Assembly: GCF_016654115.1 (NCBI RefSeq)
Contig: NZ_JAEQAZ010000028.1
Span: forward strand, 1 to 64,000
Direction: 5' to 3'
From: Streptomyces sp. MBT53
Lineage (GTDB): Bacteria > Actinomycetota > Actinomycetes > Streptomycetales > Streptomycetaceae
DNA length: 64,000 nucleotides
Shown here: positions 45,210 through 52,073 of the stretch, in pieces
Position numbering within the stretch: the first letter of the stretch is position 1
How the letters are laid out: each line of letters opens with the position of its first letter
Notes under the pieces: generated by a model
The model's database searches: none
Seen by the model: only the letters and a program-made list of their open reading frames with translations
What the model was told of the DNA's origin: nothing
Position numbers and translations under genes: made by a program

Positions 45210-45252
45210 CCCTACAGTTTGTAGGGTTACTGGCACCCTACAGCCTGTAGGA
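45210..45252. promoter_or_regulatory. Two BlaI-type operators upstream of the GT-C/flippase operon
   Basis: CCCTACA-GTT-TGTAGGG (45210-45226) is a perfect 17-bp inverted repeat with a 3-base centre. CCCTACA-GCC-TGTAGGA (45236-45252) repeats it 26 bp further. The same 17-bp pattern occurs just before the BlaI-family gene at 49755. TACA/TGTA arms are characteristic of BlaI/MecI/CopY regulators. Confidence 0.75.
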
Positions 45253-45553
45253 CTGAAGACGGGGGCCGGGGGAAACATGGACAAACTATCCCGCCGCAGG
45301 TGTGGTCGGGGTCTGGAATTCACCTCCTTCTCGCAACGACCGCGGGTGGACCGGGCGGACGCGGGGGCGTTTCACCGCGCAACGGTGGGCCGCCTCGGCG
45401 TCGGACGGAGACTCGGGTCCGTGTGGCAGGGCAGGCCCGATCGGGCGAACGAGCCATGCTTCGTCCGGCGGCACGCTCGCGTTCCAGTGGAACTCACTCC
45501 GCAGGGCGACGGCCGACGGATCAGCCAGGGAGGCGCGCCGAGGGGGCGTGCCG
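45253..45553. other. Intergenic region; possible decayed divergent gene start
   Basis: A GGGGGAAAC site precedes ATG 45277 (MDKLSRRRC) on the plus strand, 24 bp past the second operator. The frame stays open to 45639 but soon turns arginine-rich and runs into the ricin-lectin gene antisense, so it is not called as a gene. It might be the start of a lost divergent gene. Confidence 0.3.
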
Positions 45554-46666
45554 TCAGCCCGTGCTCCATTTCTGGTTGTCCCCGCCGGTGCAGCTCCAGA
45601 GTTGCAGCTCCGCGCCGTTGGCCGTCCCCGCGTCGGTGACGTCGACGCACTTGTCGGCCTGGATGTTGACCAGATCGTCCGCGGCGGTGAGCCGGAACCG
45701 CTGGGCTCCGGTGCCGTTGCAGGTGACAAGCTTGATCCATGCGCCGTCCGTGCGCGAACCGCCGTCGACGTCCATGCACTTGCCCAGGGCGCGGACCGTT
45801 CCGTCCGACGCGAACCGCCACTGCTGCCGGGCGGCGCCCGAGCAGTCCCAGATCTGCAGGCGGGTGTGGTCCACCGGGTTGCCTCCGGTCACGTCGACAC
45901 AGCGGCCGGAGCCGTGCCCACGGATCAGCACGCCCTTGGCCGCGGCGGCGGCGGAATCGGCGGACGGAGAGGAACTCCCGGACGGCGCCCCACCGTTCTT
46001 CGTGCCGGCCTTCGCCGTGGCCTTGGCGTCACCGGTGTTCTTGCCGGATGCCGATGAACCGGCCTTCGGGGTCGGCTGCCGGGTGGAGTCGGCTTCGAGT
46101 GCGGAGGATTCACCCGACGGCGAGGCGGAGTCGGACGAACCGGTCGTGTCCTCGTTCTGTCCGCCGCTCCGGACGGTGTCCGATCCGGTGCCGGCCGCCG
46201 AGCGTCCCTTGCCGTCGTCGCCGTCCATGAGGAGCAGGGAGCCGGCCAGCAGGACGACGCCGGCAGCGGCTGCGGCGAGCAGCATCCTGCGGCGCCGCTG
46301 TGCGGGTCCGGGTACGGACCGGCTCGGAGCGGCCGTGATGTCGACGGGGTGGCCGGTTCCGTGCCCGGCGGGGGCTTCGGTACGCCCGCCTAACCTGCCG
46401 GTGTCCGGCGCGCGTTCGGTGAAGGCCGCGAACTCGGCCGCCGCCGCGGACATGGGCGGCGGGGACACGGAGTCGGACCCGGGGTCGGAGACGGGAGCGG
46501 GAGCGGGTCCCAGCGCGGCAGCGGCCTCGGCGATCGCGGAGGGCCCCCTCGACCGGCGGGGCAGAGGCCGGGACACAGGCAGGGGCCGGGGCTGCGAGGT
46601 GGCGTCGGGCTGGTCGGTCCGGGCCGTGGCGGCCTCCGCCGTCGGATCCTCGGAGGAGGCCGTCAT
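45554..46666 (-). CDS. Membrane-anchored ricin-type beta-trefoil lectin protein
   Basis: This is a 370-residue protein. Residues 1-127 are a disordered cytoplasmic region rich in Pro, Ala and Ser, 128-147 form one membrane helix (MLLAAAAAGVVLLAGSLLLM after RRRR), about 150-245 are a Ser/Gly/Ala-rich extracellular linker, and about 250-370 are a ricin B domain with three Q-x-W-type repeats (LQIWDCSGAARQQWRF, VTCNGTGAQRFRL, LQLWSCTGGDNQKW). It probably binds galactose-type or arabinose-type glycans at the cell surface. GGAAGGA precedes ATG 46666. The long upstream frame is not coding. Confidence 0.87.
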   Translation of the reverse strand: MTASSEDPTAEAATARTDQPDATSQPRPLPVSRPLPRRSRGPSAIAEAAAALGPAPAPVSDPGSDSVSPPPMSAAAAEFAAFTERAPDTGRLGGRTEAPAGHGTGHPVDITAAPSRSVPGPAQRRRRMLLAAAAAGVVLLAGSLLLMDGDDGKGRSAAGTGSDTVRSGGQNEDTTGSSDSASPSGESSALEADSTRQPTPKAGSSASGKNTGDAKATAKAGTKNGGAPSGSSSPSADSAAAAAKGVLIRGHGSGRCVDVTGGNPVDHTRLQIWDCSGAARQQWRFASDGTVRALGKCMDVDGGSRTDGAWIKLVTCNGTGAQRFRLTAADDLVNIQADKCVDVTDAGTANGAELQLWSCTGGDNQKWSTG

Positions 46667-47226
46667 GTCGTCCTTCCGGTACGGGGTGGTGGATTCCTGC
46701 GCGGCCGGTACGACGTCGAAGTGTCGAAGACGTCGTGGTCGTCCGTGGTCGCCGGTGTCGCCTGCGGTGGTCGGCGACGGCTTTGTGCGCGCGCCGGCGA
46801 TCGCCGTCCTCGCACCCGAGGGCGATTGTGTCGTGCGCACGACCGCCTAGGCAAAGGGCGACACGCGGTGCCGACTCGGTGACACCGACGACTCGGTCAC
46901 CCAACTGCCAGTCACGCCAACGCCGTTGAGGGCGAGACATCGTCGGTGCCCGGTGGCGTCGACACCGCCAAGGACCCTTCGCGGTCGCCGACAGCCTGGT
47001 ATTGCCGGCGACCGCGTCCACGAGCAGCACATCCCTGAATCATCCGGAACCATCCGGAACCTGTCGCATGGGATGCCCTCGAAGACCGTGGACGGAACGA
47101 GGAAGCCGGGTCGGCCACCGTCTCGTGCGTCACACCGGCAACACTGGACCTAACCTGGCCGCACCCGGTGTCGGCCAGACAGGCCAACTCCCCTTGTACA
47201 CCTCGCACTTCAGGAGCGACCTCGGT
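46667..47226. promoter_or_regulatory. Gene-free region between the lectin gene and the short ORF
   Basis: These 560 bases have no convincing gene. They hold the promoters of the lectin gene (minus) and the MEKHLA operon (plus). Two copies of GACTCGGT occur around 46873-46900, with CGGTGACACCG between them. Otherwise nothing structured is seen by eye. Confidence 0.4.
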
Positions 47227-47274
47227 ATGGAAACCACCGCCCTCACCTTCGAGACCGACGTCTTCGTCGCGTAA
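47227..47274 (+). CDS. 15-codon micro-ORF in front of the MEKHLA gene
   Basis: ATG 47227 follows AGGAG with ten bases between and encodes METTALTFETDVFVA, then TAA. The next gene starts 13 bases later with its own GGAG. The peptide is acidic and Thr/Phe-rich and has no Cys. It could be a leader peptide affecting translation of the next gene, a very short RiPP-type precursor or a chance ORF. The strong ribosome site, TAA stop and tight spacing argue that it is translated. Confidence 0.5.
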   Translation: METTALTFETDVFVA

Positions 47275-47287
47275 CGGAGCGAGCACC

Positions 47288-47752
47288 GTGACAACCCTCC
47301 AGCCCCTCAGCCGACAGTTCTGCGCCCTCCTCCTCGACAGCCACCACCGCCTGACGGGAAAGGAGTTGGGCCCACCGCTCCTCACCTCCGCGGACGCGGC
47401 GGCCGAATGGCTCTACGAGGACGCGCCCTTCGGCCTTCTCGCCCACGACACCACGGACGACCCGACCTTCATCTACGCCAACCGGACCGCCCAGAGATGC
47501 TTCGAGTACACCTGGGACGAGTTCGTCGCCCTCCCCTCCCGCCTGTCCGCCGCACCCGACGCCCAGCCGAACCGGGACGCCTTCATACGGTCGGTCACGC
47601 GCGACGGCTACGCCACCGGTTACCGCGGGGTCCGCATCGCCAAGTCCGGCCGCAGGTTCTGGATAACGGACGTGACGATGTGGGACCTGATCGACTCCCA
47701 CGGAACCCGCCATGGACAGGCCGCCGTCTTCCCGTCCTGGTACGACCTCTAG
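47288..47752 (+). CDS. MEKHLA-domain protein (PAS-like)
   Basis: This 154-residue protein uses GTG 47288 with CGGAGCG upstream. Nearly the whole length matches the MEKHLA domain: LLDSHHRLTGKEL, then AAEWLYEDAPFGLLAHDT, PTFIYANRTAQRCFEYTWDE, LPSRLSA and GYRGVRIAKSGRRFWI. The domain is a PAS-like ligand-binding fold also found in plant HD-ZIP III factors; bacterial stand-alone versions have no assigned role. It is preceded by a 15-codon ORF. It may bind a small molecule or flavin. Confidence 0.85.
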   Translation: MTTLQPLSRQFCALLLDSHHRLTGKELGPPLLTSADAAAEWLYEDAPFGLLAHDTTDDPTFIYANRTAQRCFEYTWDEFVALPSRLSAAPDAQPNRDAFIRSVTRDGYATGYRGVRIAKSGRRFWITDVTMWDLIDSHGTRHGQAAVFPSWYDL

Positions 47753-47852
47753 GTCACCTCAACAGGAAGGCACTTTCCGCGTACGCCAGGCTTCGGCACA
47801 CCCACCCGCTCAACTCACGCTTGCCGCACGGCAATCGACCACGTGTCCACCT

Positions 47853-48380
47853 TCACCGGCCGACTCCCGTGGTGGGGAGGTGAATTGCGTGGATGACCCG
47901 CCAGGTGTAGGCGGCGGCCTCACGCCTCAGCTCGGCCAATTGGACGCGGTCGACACGCAGTTGGAGGGAGGCGAGCAGTCGTAGTGACTCAACAGCGGCC
48001 CGCATTGGGCCAGTCGGGGTCGGTCGGTTGCAGTATCCGATGCCGATGTGGGGCCGGAGGCGGCTGCTCGGCTTCATCGCGGGCAGTCCGGATGCCACGG
48101 ACGCGGCAACGAGCCGTTGGTGGAGATCGACGATGGGGGTCCAGGGTGCCACGCTGTAGCGCAGGGCACCGCGGGACCCGGTGAGCGGGTCGGCGATTTC
48201 CAACAGCCAGTAGTACGCGCGGGTGTTGGCCGACGATCCCGGACGTTGCCAGTGATCACGCATCTCGCTGACAGCGCCGAACGCCGCCCAGTCGCGCTCG
48301 GCGATGACGCGCGGGTCGTCAAGGTCGGGAGGAGGGCTCGTGGGAAATGCGTCCGGGTGCGGTGTCAGTAGCGGAGTCAT
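47853..48380 (-). CDS. 2'-5' RNA ligase-like (2H phosphoesterase) protein lacking the first H-x-T motif
   Basis: This is a 175-residue protein. The ends match Streptomyces 2'-5' RNA ligase family proteins: MRDHWQRPGSSANTRAYYWLLE in the first half and LRPHIGIGYCNRP, then AAVESLRLL and VQLAELRRE in the second. The 2H fold needs two H-x-(T/S) motifs; only HIGIG is visible, and the stretch that should hold the first one is replaced by GSRGALRYSVAPWTP. The protein may therefore be inactive or changed. It lies in a decayed region, and its start overlaps the end of a broken upstream frame. Confidence 0.6.
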   Translation of the reverse strand: MTPLLTPHPDAFPTSPPPDLDDPRVIAERDWAAFGAVSEMRDHWQRPGSSANTRAYYWLLEIADPLTGSRGALRYSVAPWTPIVDLHQRLVAASVASGLPAMKPSSRLRPHIGIGYCNRPTPTGPMRAAVESLRLLASLQLRVDRVQLAELRREAAAYTWRVIHAIHLPTTGVGR

Positions 48381-48471
48381 CCCGTGGCGGTGTCCTTCCC
48401 CAGGTGTGCGCAGGCACAGGCATCGTGGCAGCACTGGTCAAGAGCCCGTCGTGCGCGTAGGTGGGGCTGTG

Positions 48472-48660
48472 TCAGCAACCGCTCGGCCGACTGCCGGACC
48501 TGGGCGATGAGTTCGGTGCTGTCAACGCCGCCGATACCGCCGCGTCCAACCCCGCTCTACGGACGGCCTTCTCCATCAGCAGCACCCCGGCGGCCTGCGA
48601 GACGACCGCAGCGCCACCGCCCGGGACGCGGACCGACGCGTACGACCGCGCGAGGTCAGC
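48472..48660 (-). pseudogene. Probable IS1380-type transposase N-terminal remnant
   Basis: Directly after the stop of the gene at 48656 a minus-strand frame reads SYASVRVPGGGAAVVSQAAG followed by VLLMEKAVRRAGLDAAVSAAL, the kind of start found in IS1380-family transposases (G-x-x-V-V-S-x-A-G-x-x-L-L ... G-L-D-x-A-x-S-x-A-L). It stops at 48474-48472 after about 60 codons; no catalytic part follows. The match rests on memory of the family only. Confidence 0.35.
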
Positions 48661-48976
48661 CGTTTTCGCGGCCCGGCAAGGGCGCGCCCTTCAGGAAGGC
48701 GTGATAAGTCTCGGCGGCGTCCGGCTCGACTACGGCGTTGGACGGGCCGTAGCGAGTGTCGGTGCGGTCCCGCTTCGGTCCGGAGACCCAGAACTCCTCG
48801 TCGGTCTGCACGTCGTAGAAGTTCGCATCGGGCATCCCTCCTGCCCGACGCAGTGTCCTCCCGTGGAAATACGCGGTGCTCCAGGTCTTCGAGAAGTCCA
48901 CCCACCCGATCCACGAGGGTCCTAGGTCGGTGCTGTAACCGGACTTCAACTGCACGAACATGAGACGACGAGGCAT
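48656..48976 (-). CDS. Conserved small hypothetical protein (106 aa)
   Basis: This is a 106-residue protein: FVQLKSGYSTDLGPSWIGWV, FSKTWSTAYFHGRTLRR, FYDVQTDEEFWVSGPKRDR and a GAPLPGRENG end. I recognise this as a recurrent Streptomyces protein often found in accessory regions; no function is established. It looks intact, in contrast to its neighbours. ATG 48976 is chosen; an internal ATG five codons later is possible. Confidence 0.65.
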   Translation of the reverse strand: MPRRLMFVQLKSGYSTDLGPSWIGWVDFSKTWSTAYFHGRTLRRAGGMPDANFYDVQTDEEFWVSGPKRDRTDTRYGPSNAVVEPDAAETYHAFLKGAPLPGRENG

Positions 48977-49041
48977 GCGCCCAGGGTCCTGCACGGGCCA
49001 TGTCCGTGACCAGTGCCAGTGCCCGAAGACTGGGTTCGTGG

Positions 49042-49658
49042 TCACTTCATGTCGAGTGCGACGTCGCAGCGCAGGGTCTGCCGGTATTTCTTCCCTTTCT
49101 GTGAAGAGGTGATCTGGCAGCCTCCCAGGTGGTGTTGGACCCGGCCTGTCACGTGGACCTCGACCATGGCGTAGAAGTCGCTTCTCTTGTGCGGTTCGAC
49201 CGTCATGGGCTTGCCCGCGTGATCGGGCACTTTGGTCATGTCGCGCGGGTACTTGAGCCCGACCTGACTGTCCAGCATGTATCCGTCGGTTTCGTCGACG
49301 GAATAGACCGGGTAGCCGATCACCCGGGCGCCTTTGGGTACTTGGGTGAGCCTCACGCTCTCGGCGACGGGTTCTGTGCCCGTGCCGTTCACGAACGGCG
49401 GGAACGCGAATCGGTACGACTTTCCGACCTGCGCGTGGGGGAAACCACGTGGAGGTCCCCTTGAGTCCGACGCCCCGGACGGCCACGCCACCTGATTCGT
49501 TCTGGGTGTTGCCCTTCACCAGCCCGAAGTAGGTACCCGGGGCGACGTAGCCGCGCCACTTCGAGTTGGAGTTGACATACCCGGAATAGCCGTCTTTGCT
49601 CCGCAGCGCCCTGCATGCCCGGCACCCCGCAAAAGCCGTCCGGCGCCTTCGACGACAT
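49042..49658 (-). pseudogene. Hypothetical protein gene with two frameshifts
   Basis: ATG 49658 has a very good GGGAGGGGAGAC site and begins MSSKAPDGFCGVPG. Around 49605 the coding frame shifts (continuing as SKDGYSGYVNSNSKWRGYV, then GTYFGLVKGNTQNESGG), and at the run of five G at 49437-49441 it shifts again (continuing as HAQVGKSYRFAFPPFVNGTG to the stop at 49042). Joined, it would be about 195 residues, all of protein-like composition, with no known domain. Two independent shifts favour true decay over sequence error. Confidence 0.6.
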
Positions 49659-49729
49659 AGTCTCCCCTCCCGACGGCTTCACCGCAGCCGAAAGAGCCAG
49701 GTCAGCGCGGCAACGGTAGGCAAGCTACG

Positions 49730-49746
49730 CCCTACACGCTGTAAGG
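49730..49746. promoter_or_regulatory. BlaI-type operator in front of the BlaI-family gene
   Basis: CCCTACA-CGC-TGTAAGG has the same 17-bp layout as the two sites at 45210-45252, with one arm mismatch. It ends eight bases before the regulator start and overlaps its ribosome site, as expected for autorepression. Confidence 0.7.
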
Positions 49747-49754
49747 TGGCGGCC

Positions 49755-50138
49755 ATGGCTGGCACAGGCCCGCGGGCCCGGGCGGAACGGCGCAGCGCCG
49801 GTGAGCTGGAGAGCGCCGTCCTTGCCGCGCTCTGGGCGACCGACCGACCCCTCACACCGGCCGAGATCCAGGCCGAGATCGACGGCCCGCTCGCCTACAA
49901 CACCGTGCACACCATCCTGAAGCGGCTCTACGACAAGGGGCTCGTCCTGCGCGACGCGGACGGGCGGCGTGGGGCGTACCGGCCGGCGAAGAACGCGGCC
50001 GAGTTGACCGCCGAGGCGATGCACGAGGCGCTGGACCGGGGCCCGGATCCGATCGCCGCGCTCCAGCAGTTCGTGAGCGGTCTGCAGCCGGAGGAGGAGC
50101 AGGCGCTGCGCGACCTGCTGGCCGGGGGCGCGGAATGA
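49755..50138 (+). CDS. BlaI/MecI/CopY-family transcriptional repressor
   Basis: This 127-residue protein has a winged helix: AGELESAVLAALWATDRPLT, then AEIQAEIDGPLAYNTVHTILKRLYDKGLVLR (recognition helix NTVHTILKRL) and a C-terminal dimerisation part ending FVSGLQPEEEQALRDLL. BlaI repressors are released by cleavage triggered by an M56-type membrane sensor. The partner gene overlaps by ATGA at 50135 but is a pseudogene, so the normal induction route seems lost. Matching operators precede this gene and the GT-C operon at 45196. Confidence 0.9.
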   Translation: MAGTGPRARAERRSAGELESAVLAALWATDRPLTPAEIQAEIDGPLAYNTVHTILKRLYDKGLVLRDADGRRGAYRPAKNAAELTAEAMHEALDRGPDPIAALQQFVSGLQPEEEQALRDLLAGGAE

Positions 50139-50790
50139 GGTTCGACGTCCACACGCCTTGCCGCTGTCGGTGCTGCTCGCGGTGATCAGCCCGGCGATCG
50201 GCAGCCGGGTGGCTACGGCGCCGGACACACGGATGCTGACGGGTGCTGATGGCCGCCGCCGTGGTCACCGCGGCGGCCACCTGCTGGTCCCTGTTCCTGC
50301 TGACGGCGACGCTCGTCGGTGACGCTCCGCCGGTCGTCGCCGAGGCCCGGCAGGACGGGTACCGCCGGCCGAACCCGTACCCGCGGTGATCGGGATCGCG
50401 GCCGGTGTCGCCCTCACCGTGCTCCTCGTGTCCGGCCACGACACCGTGAGCGCCGACCGTCGTACGCGACGCGCGCTGCGGCGACTGTGCGCGGGCCACG
50501 CGACGGACACCGAGCTGATCGTCACCGTCTCCCCGAGCCGCAGGCCTTCGCCATCCCCGGCGCACCGGGCCGGATCCTGGTCACCGTCCGCGCGCGGCCG
50601 ACCCGCTGCTGCGGACCGTACGGGGCACGGTCGCGTTCCCGGTGGAACGGTGGGCCGACGAGCGGGCGGCGGGCGCAGTCGGCGGCCGTGCCACCACGGC
50701 CCGCGCCCTGGCCCGTGCCGTCCTGAGCGCCGAACACCCGCGCCCCGCCTGCGCGTTGGGCGTCACCGACTGTGCGGTCACGCGGCGGCA
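50135..50790 (+). pseudogene. M56 (BlaR1-type) metallopeptidase remnant
   Basis: The frame opens in the blaI stop with MRFDVHTP and loses register within ten codons. Recognisable pieces follow in several frames: LLAVISPAIGSRVATAP, AAAVVTAAATCWSLFLL, IGIAAGVALTVLLV, RRTRRALRRLCAG, ELIVTVSPEPQAFAIPG-like, then directly ADPLLRTVRGTVAF and VERWADERAAGAVGGR. The stretch between, which should carry the zinc-binding HExxH, is missing. Intact relatives are about 300 residues, so there are several small indels plus one internal deletion. Confidence 0.75.
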
Positions 50791-50830
50791 GCCAGGTGCC
50801 TGCCTCGGTCCGAACAGGAGGTCGTCGGCG

Positions 50831-51613
50831 TCAGCGGCCTCGGGGCTTGCCCCGCTTCGTGCCCTTGGCCCCGCCGGAGGAGCCGCGCGGGTTCTTGCCC
50901 GTCGCGCCCGTCTTGCCGGTCGCCTTGCCGGCGACAGGCTTGCGGCGTGCCGAAGCCGCTTCGGTGCGCTTCCCCTTCGTCTTCGGCTGGGCCGGTGGCG
51001 GGGTACGGCCCCGGGTGCTGTTGACCGTACGGCCCCGGACGATGCCGATGAAGTCCTCCACGAAGTCGGTGGTCGCGTCCTCGGGCCAGGAGAGGGCGAC
51101 GTCCGACTGGGGGGCGTCCAGGACGGTCCGGTAGGTGAGGTCCTTGCGGTGGTGCAGCCGGGCCAGGGACTGGGGGACGTAGAGGATGCCGATGCCCGAC
51201 GCCACGTGGTCGATCGCGTCCTCGGTGGTCGCGGGGCGCTCGAACGCGGGCTCCCCGGGCGGCTGCTCCCAGCCGAGGACGTCGTCGAGGGGGTGCAGGA
51301 CCACCTCGTCGGCGAGTTCGTCGAGGGACACCTCTTCCGCCGCCGTCACGACGTGGTCCTTGGGGGCCACGACCACGGTCGCCTCGGTGTAGAGGGGGAT
51401 CGCGCTGAGGACCGTACGGTCGACCGGCAGCCGGACCAGTCCCGCGTCGGCCTCGCCGCGCCGCAGGACGTCGGACGCCTCCGCGGCCTGGACCGGTACG
51501 AGGGTCAGGGGAACGTCGGGCCGGCGCTCGTTCCAGATCCGCACCCACTTGGCGGGCGTCACCCCGGGGACGTACGCGAGCCGGAACGTGGGGGATGCTT
51601 CCGAGCCTGTCAC
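50831..51613 (-). CDS. Stand-alone LysR-type substrate-binding domain with basic tail
   Basis: This 260-residue protein has the LysR effector domain (about 8-185; FRLAYVPGVTPAKWVRIW, GEADAGLVRLP, VASGIGILYVPQSLA) without any HTH before it. Residues about 195-260 are Lys/Arg/Gly-rich (KTKGKR, RRKPVAGKATGKTGATGK), like an unstructured nucleic-acid-binding tail. It is therefore not a normal LysR regulator; it might sense a ligand and bind DNA or RNA through the tail. GTG 51613 is the start. It is divergent, 58 bp away, from a DUF5997 gene, a pairing I recall from other actinobacteria. Confidence 0.8.
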   Translation of the reverse strand: MTGSEASPTFRLAYVPGVTPAKWVRIWNERRPDVPLTLVPVQAAEASDVLRRGEADAGLVRLPVDRTVLSAIPLYTEATVVVAPKDHVVTAAEEVSLDELADEVVLHPLDDVLGWEQPPGEPAFERPATTEDAIDHVASGIGILYVPQSLARLHHRKDLTYRTVLDAPQSDVALSWPEDATTDFVEDFIGIVRGRTVNSTRGRTPPPAQPKTKGKRTEAASARRKPVAGKATGKTGATGKNPRGSSGGAKGTKRGKPRGR

Positions 51614-51671
51614 CCCGCAAGGTTACCCGCCGTGGTCGGCGGGCTCGAACGCGGTCGATACTCTTGACGGT

Positions 51672-52055
51672 ATGAAGTCGCACCAGACCACCCAGACCAT
51701 GAAGCCCGCCACGGCGGCGAAGAAGCTGGGTGTGTACCTAGAGGCCACGCCCGCCGAGTTCCAGGAGGGTGACGTCTCCCGCGCCGAGCTGAACGAGTTG
51801 CAGGCCGATCCGCCCGAGTGGCTGCGCGAGCTGCGCGCCAACGGTCCGCACCCGCGTCCGGTCGTCGCGGCCAAGCTCGGGGTCTCCATCGCCGGTCTCG
51901 CCCGCGGCGGGGTCACCGAGCCCCTCACCACCGAGCAGATCGACGCGCTGAAGAAGGACGGCCCCGAGTGGCTGGAGAAGGAGCGCGCCACCCAGGCCGA
52001 GGTCCGCAAGGAAGCCGACCGGATCAAGAACAAGAAGAACGCCGACAACGACTGA
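51672..52055 (+). CDS. DUF5997 family protein
   Basis: This is a 127-residue soluble, charged protein (MKPATAAKKLGVYLEATPAEF, then DPPEWLRELRANGPHPRPVVAAKLGVS). The middle may form an HTH-like helical bundle, and the C-terminus is a charged helix. Function unknown; it belongs to an actinobacterial family usually beside the LysR-domain protein, as here. A TACTCT -10-like hexamer seven bases before the ATG and no ribosome site suggest a leaderless mRNA. Confidence 0.8.
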   Translation: MKSHQTTQTMKPATAAKKLGVYLEATPAEFQEGDVSRAELNELQADPPEWLRELRANGPHPRPVVAAKLGVSIAGLARGGVTEPLTTEQIDALKKDGPEWLEKERATQAEVRKEADRIKNKKNADND

Positions 52056-52073
52056 CGGCCGTGGCGTGAGTGA

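Noticed and set aside
45277..45639. Plus-strand gene beginning MDKLSRRRC with a good ribosome site
   Set aside because: Codon composition turns non-coding within about 15 residues and the frame overlaps the lectin gene antisense; no domain.
46873..46900. GACTCGGT direct repeats upstream of the lectin gene as an operator
   Set aside because: Only two short copies with imperfect surroundings; no link to a known regulator, so not called separately.
47002..47226. 90-codon frame before the micro-ORF
   Set aside because: Only its last 15 codons have a ribosome site; the upstream part is non-protein-like promoter sequence.
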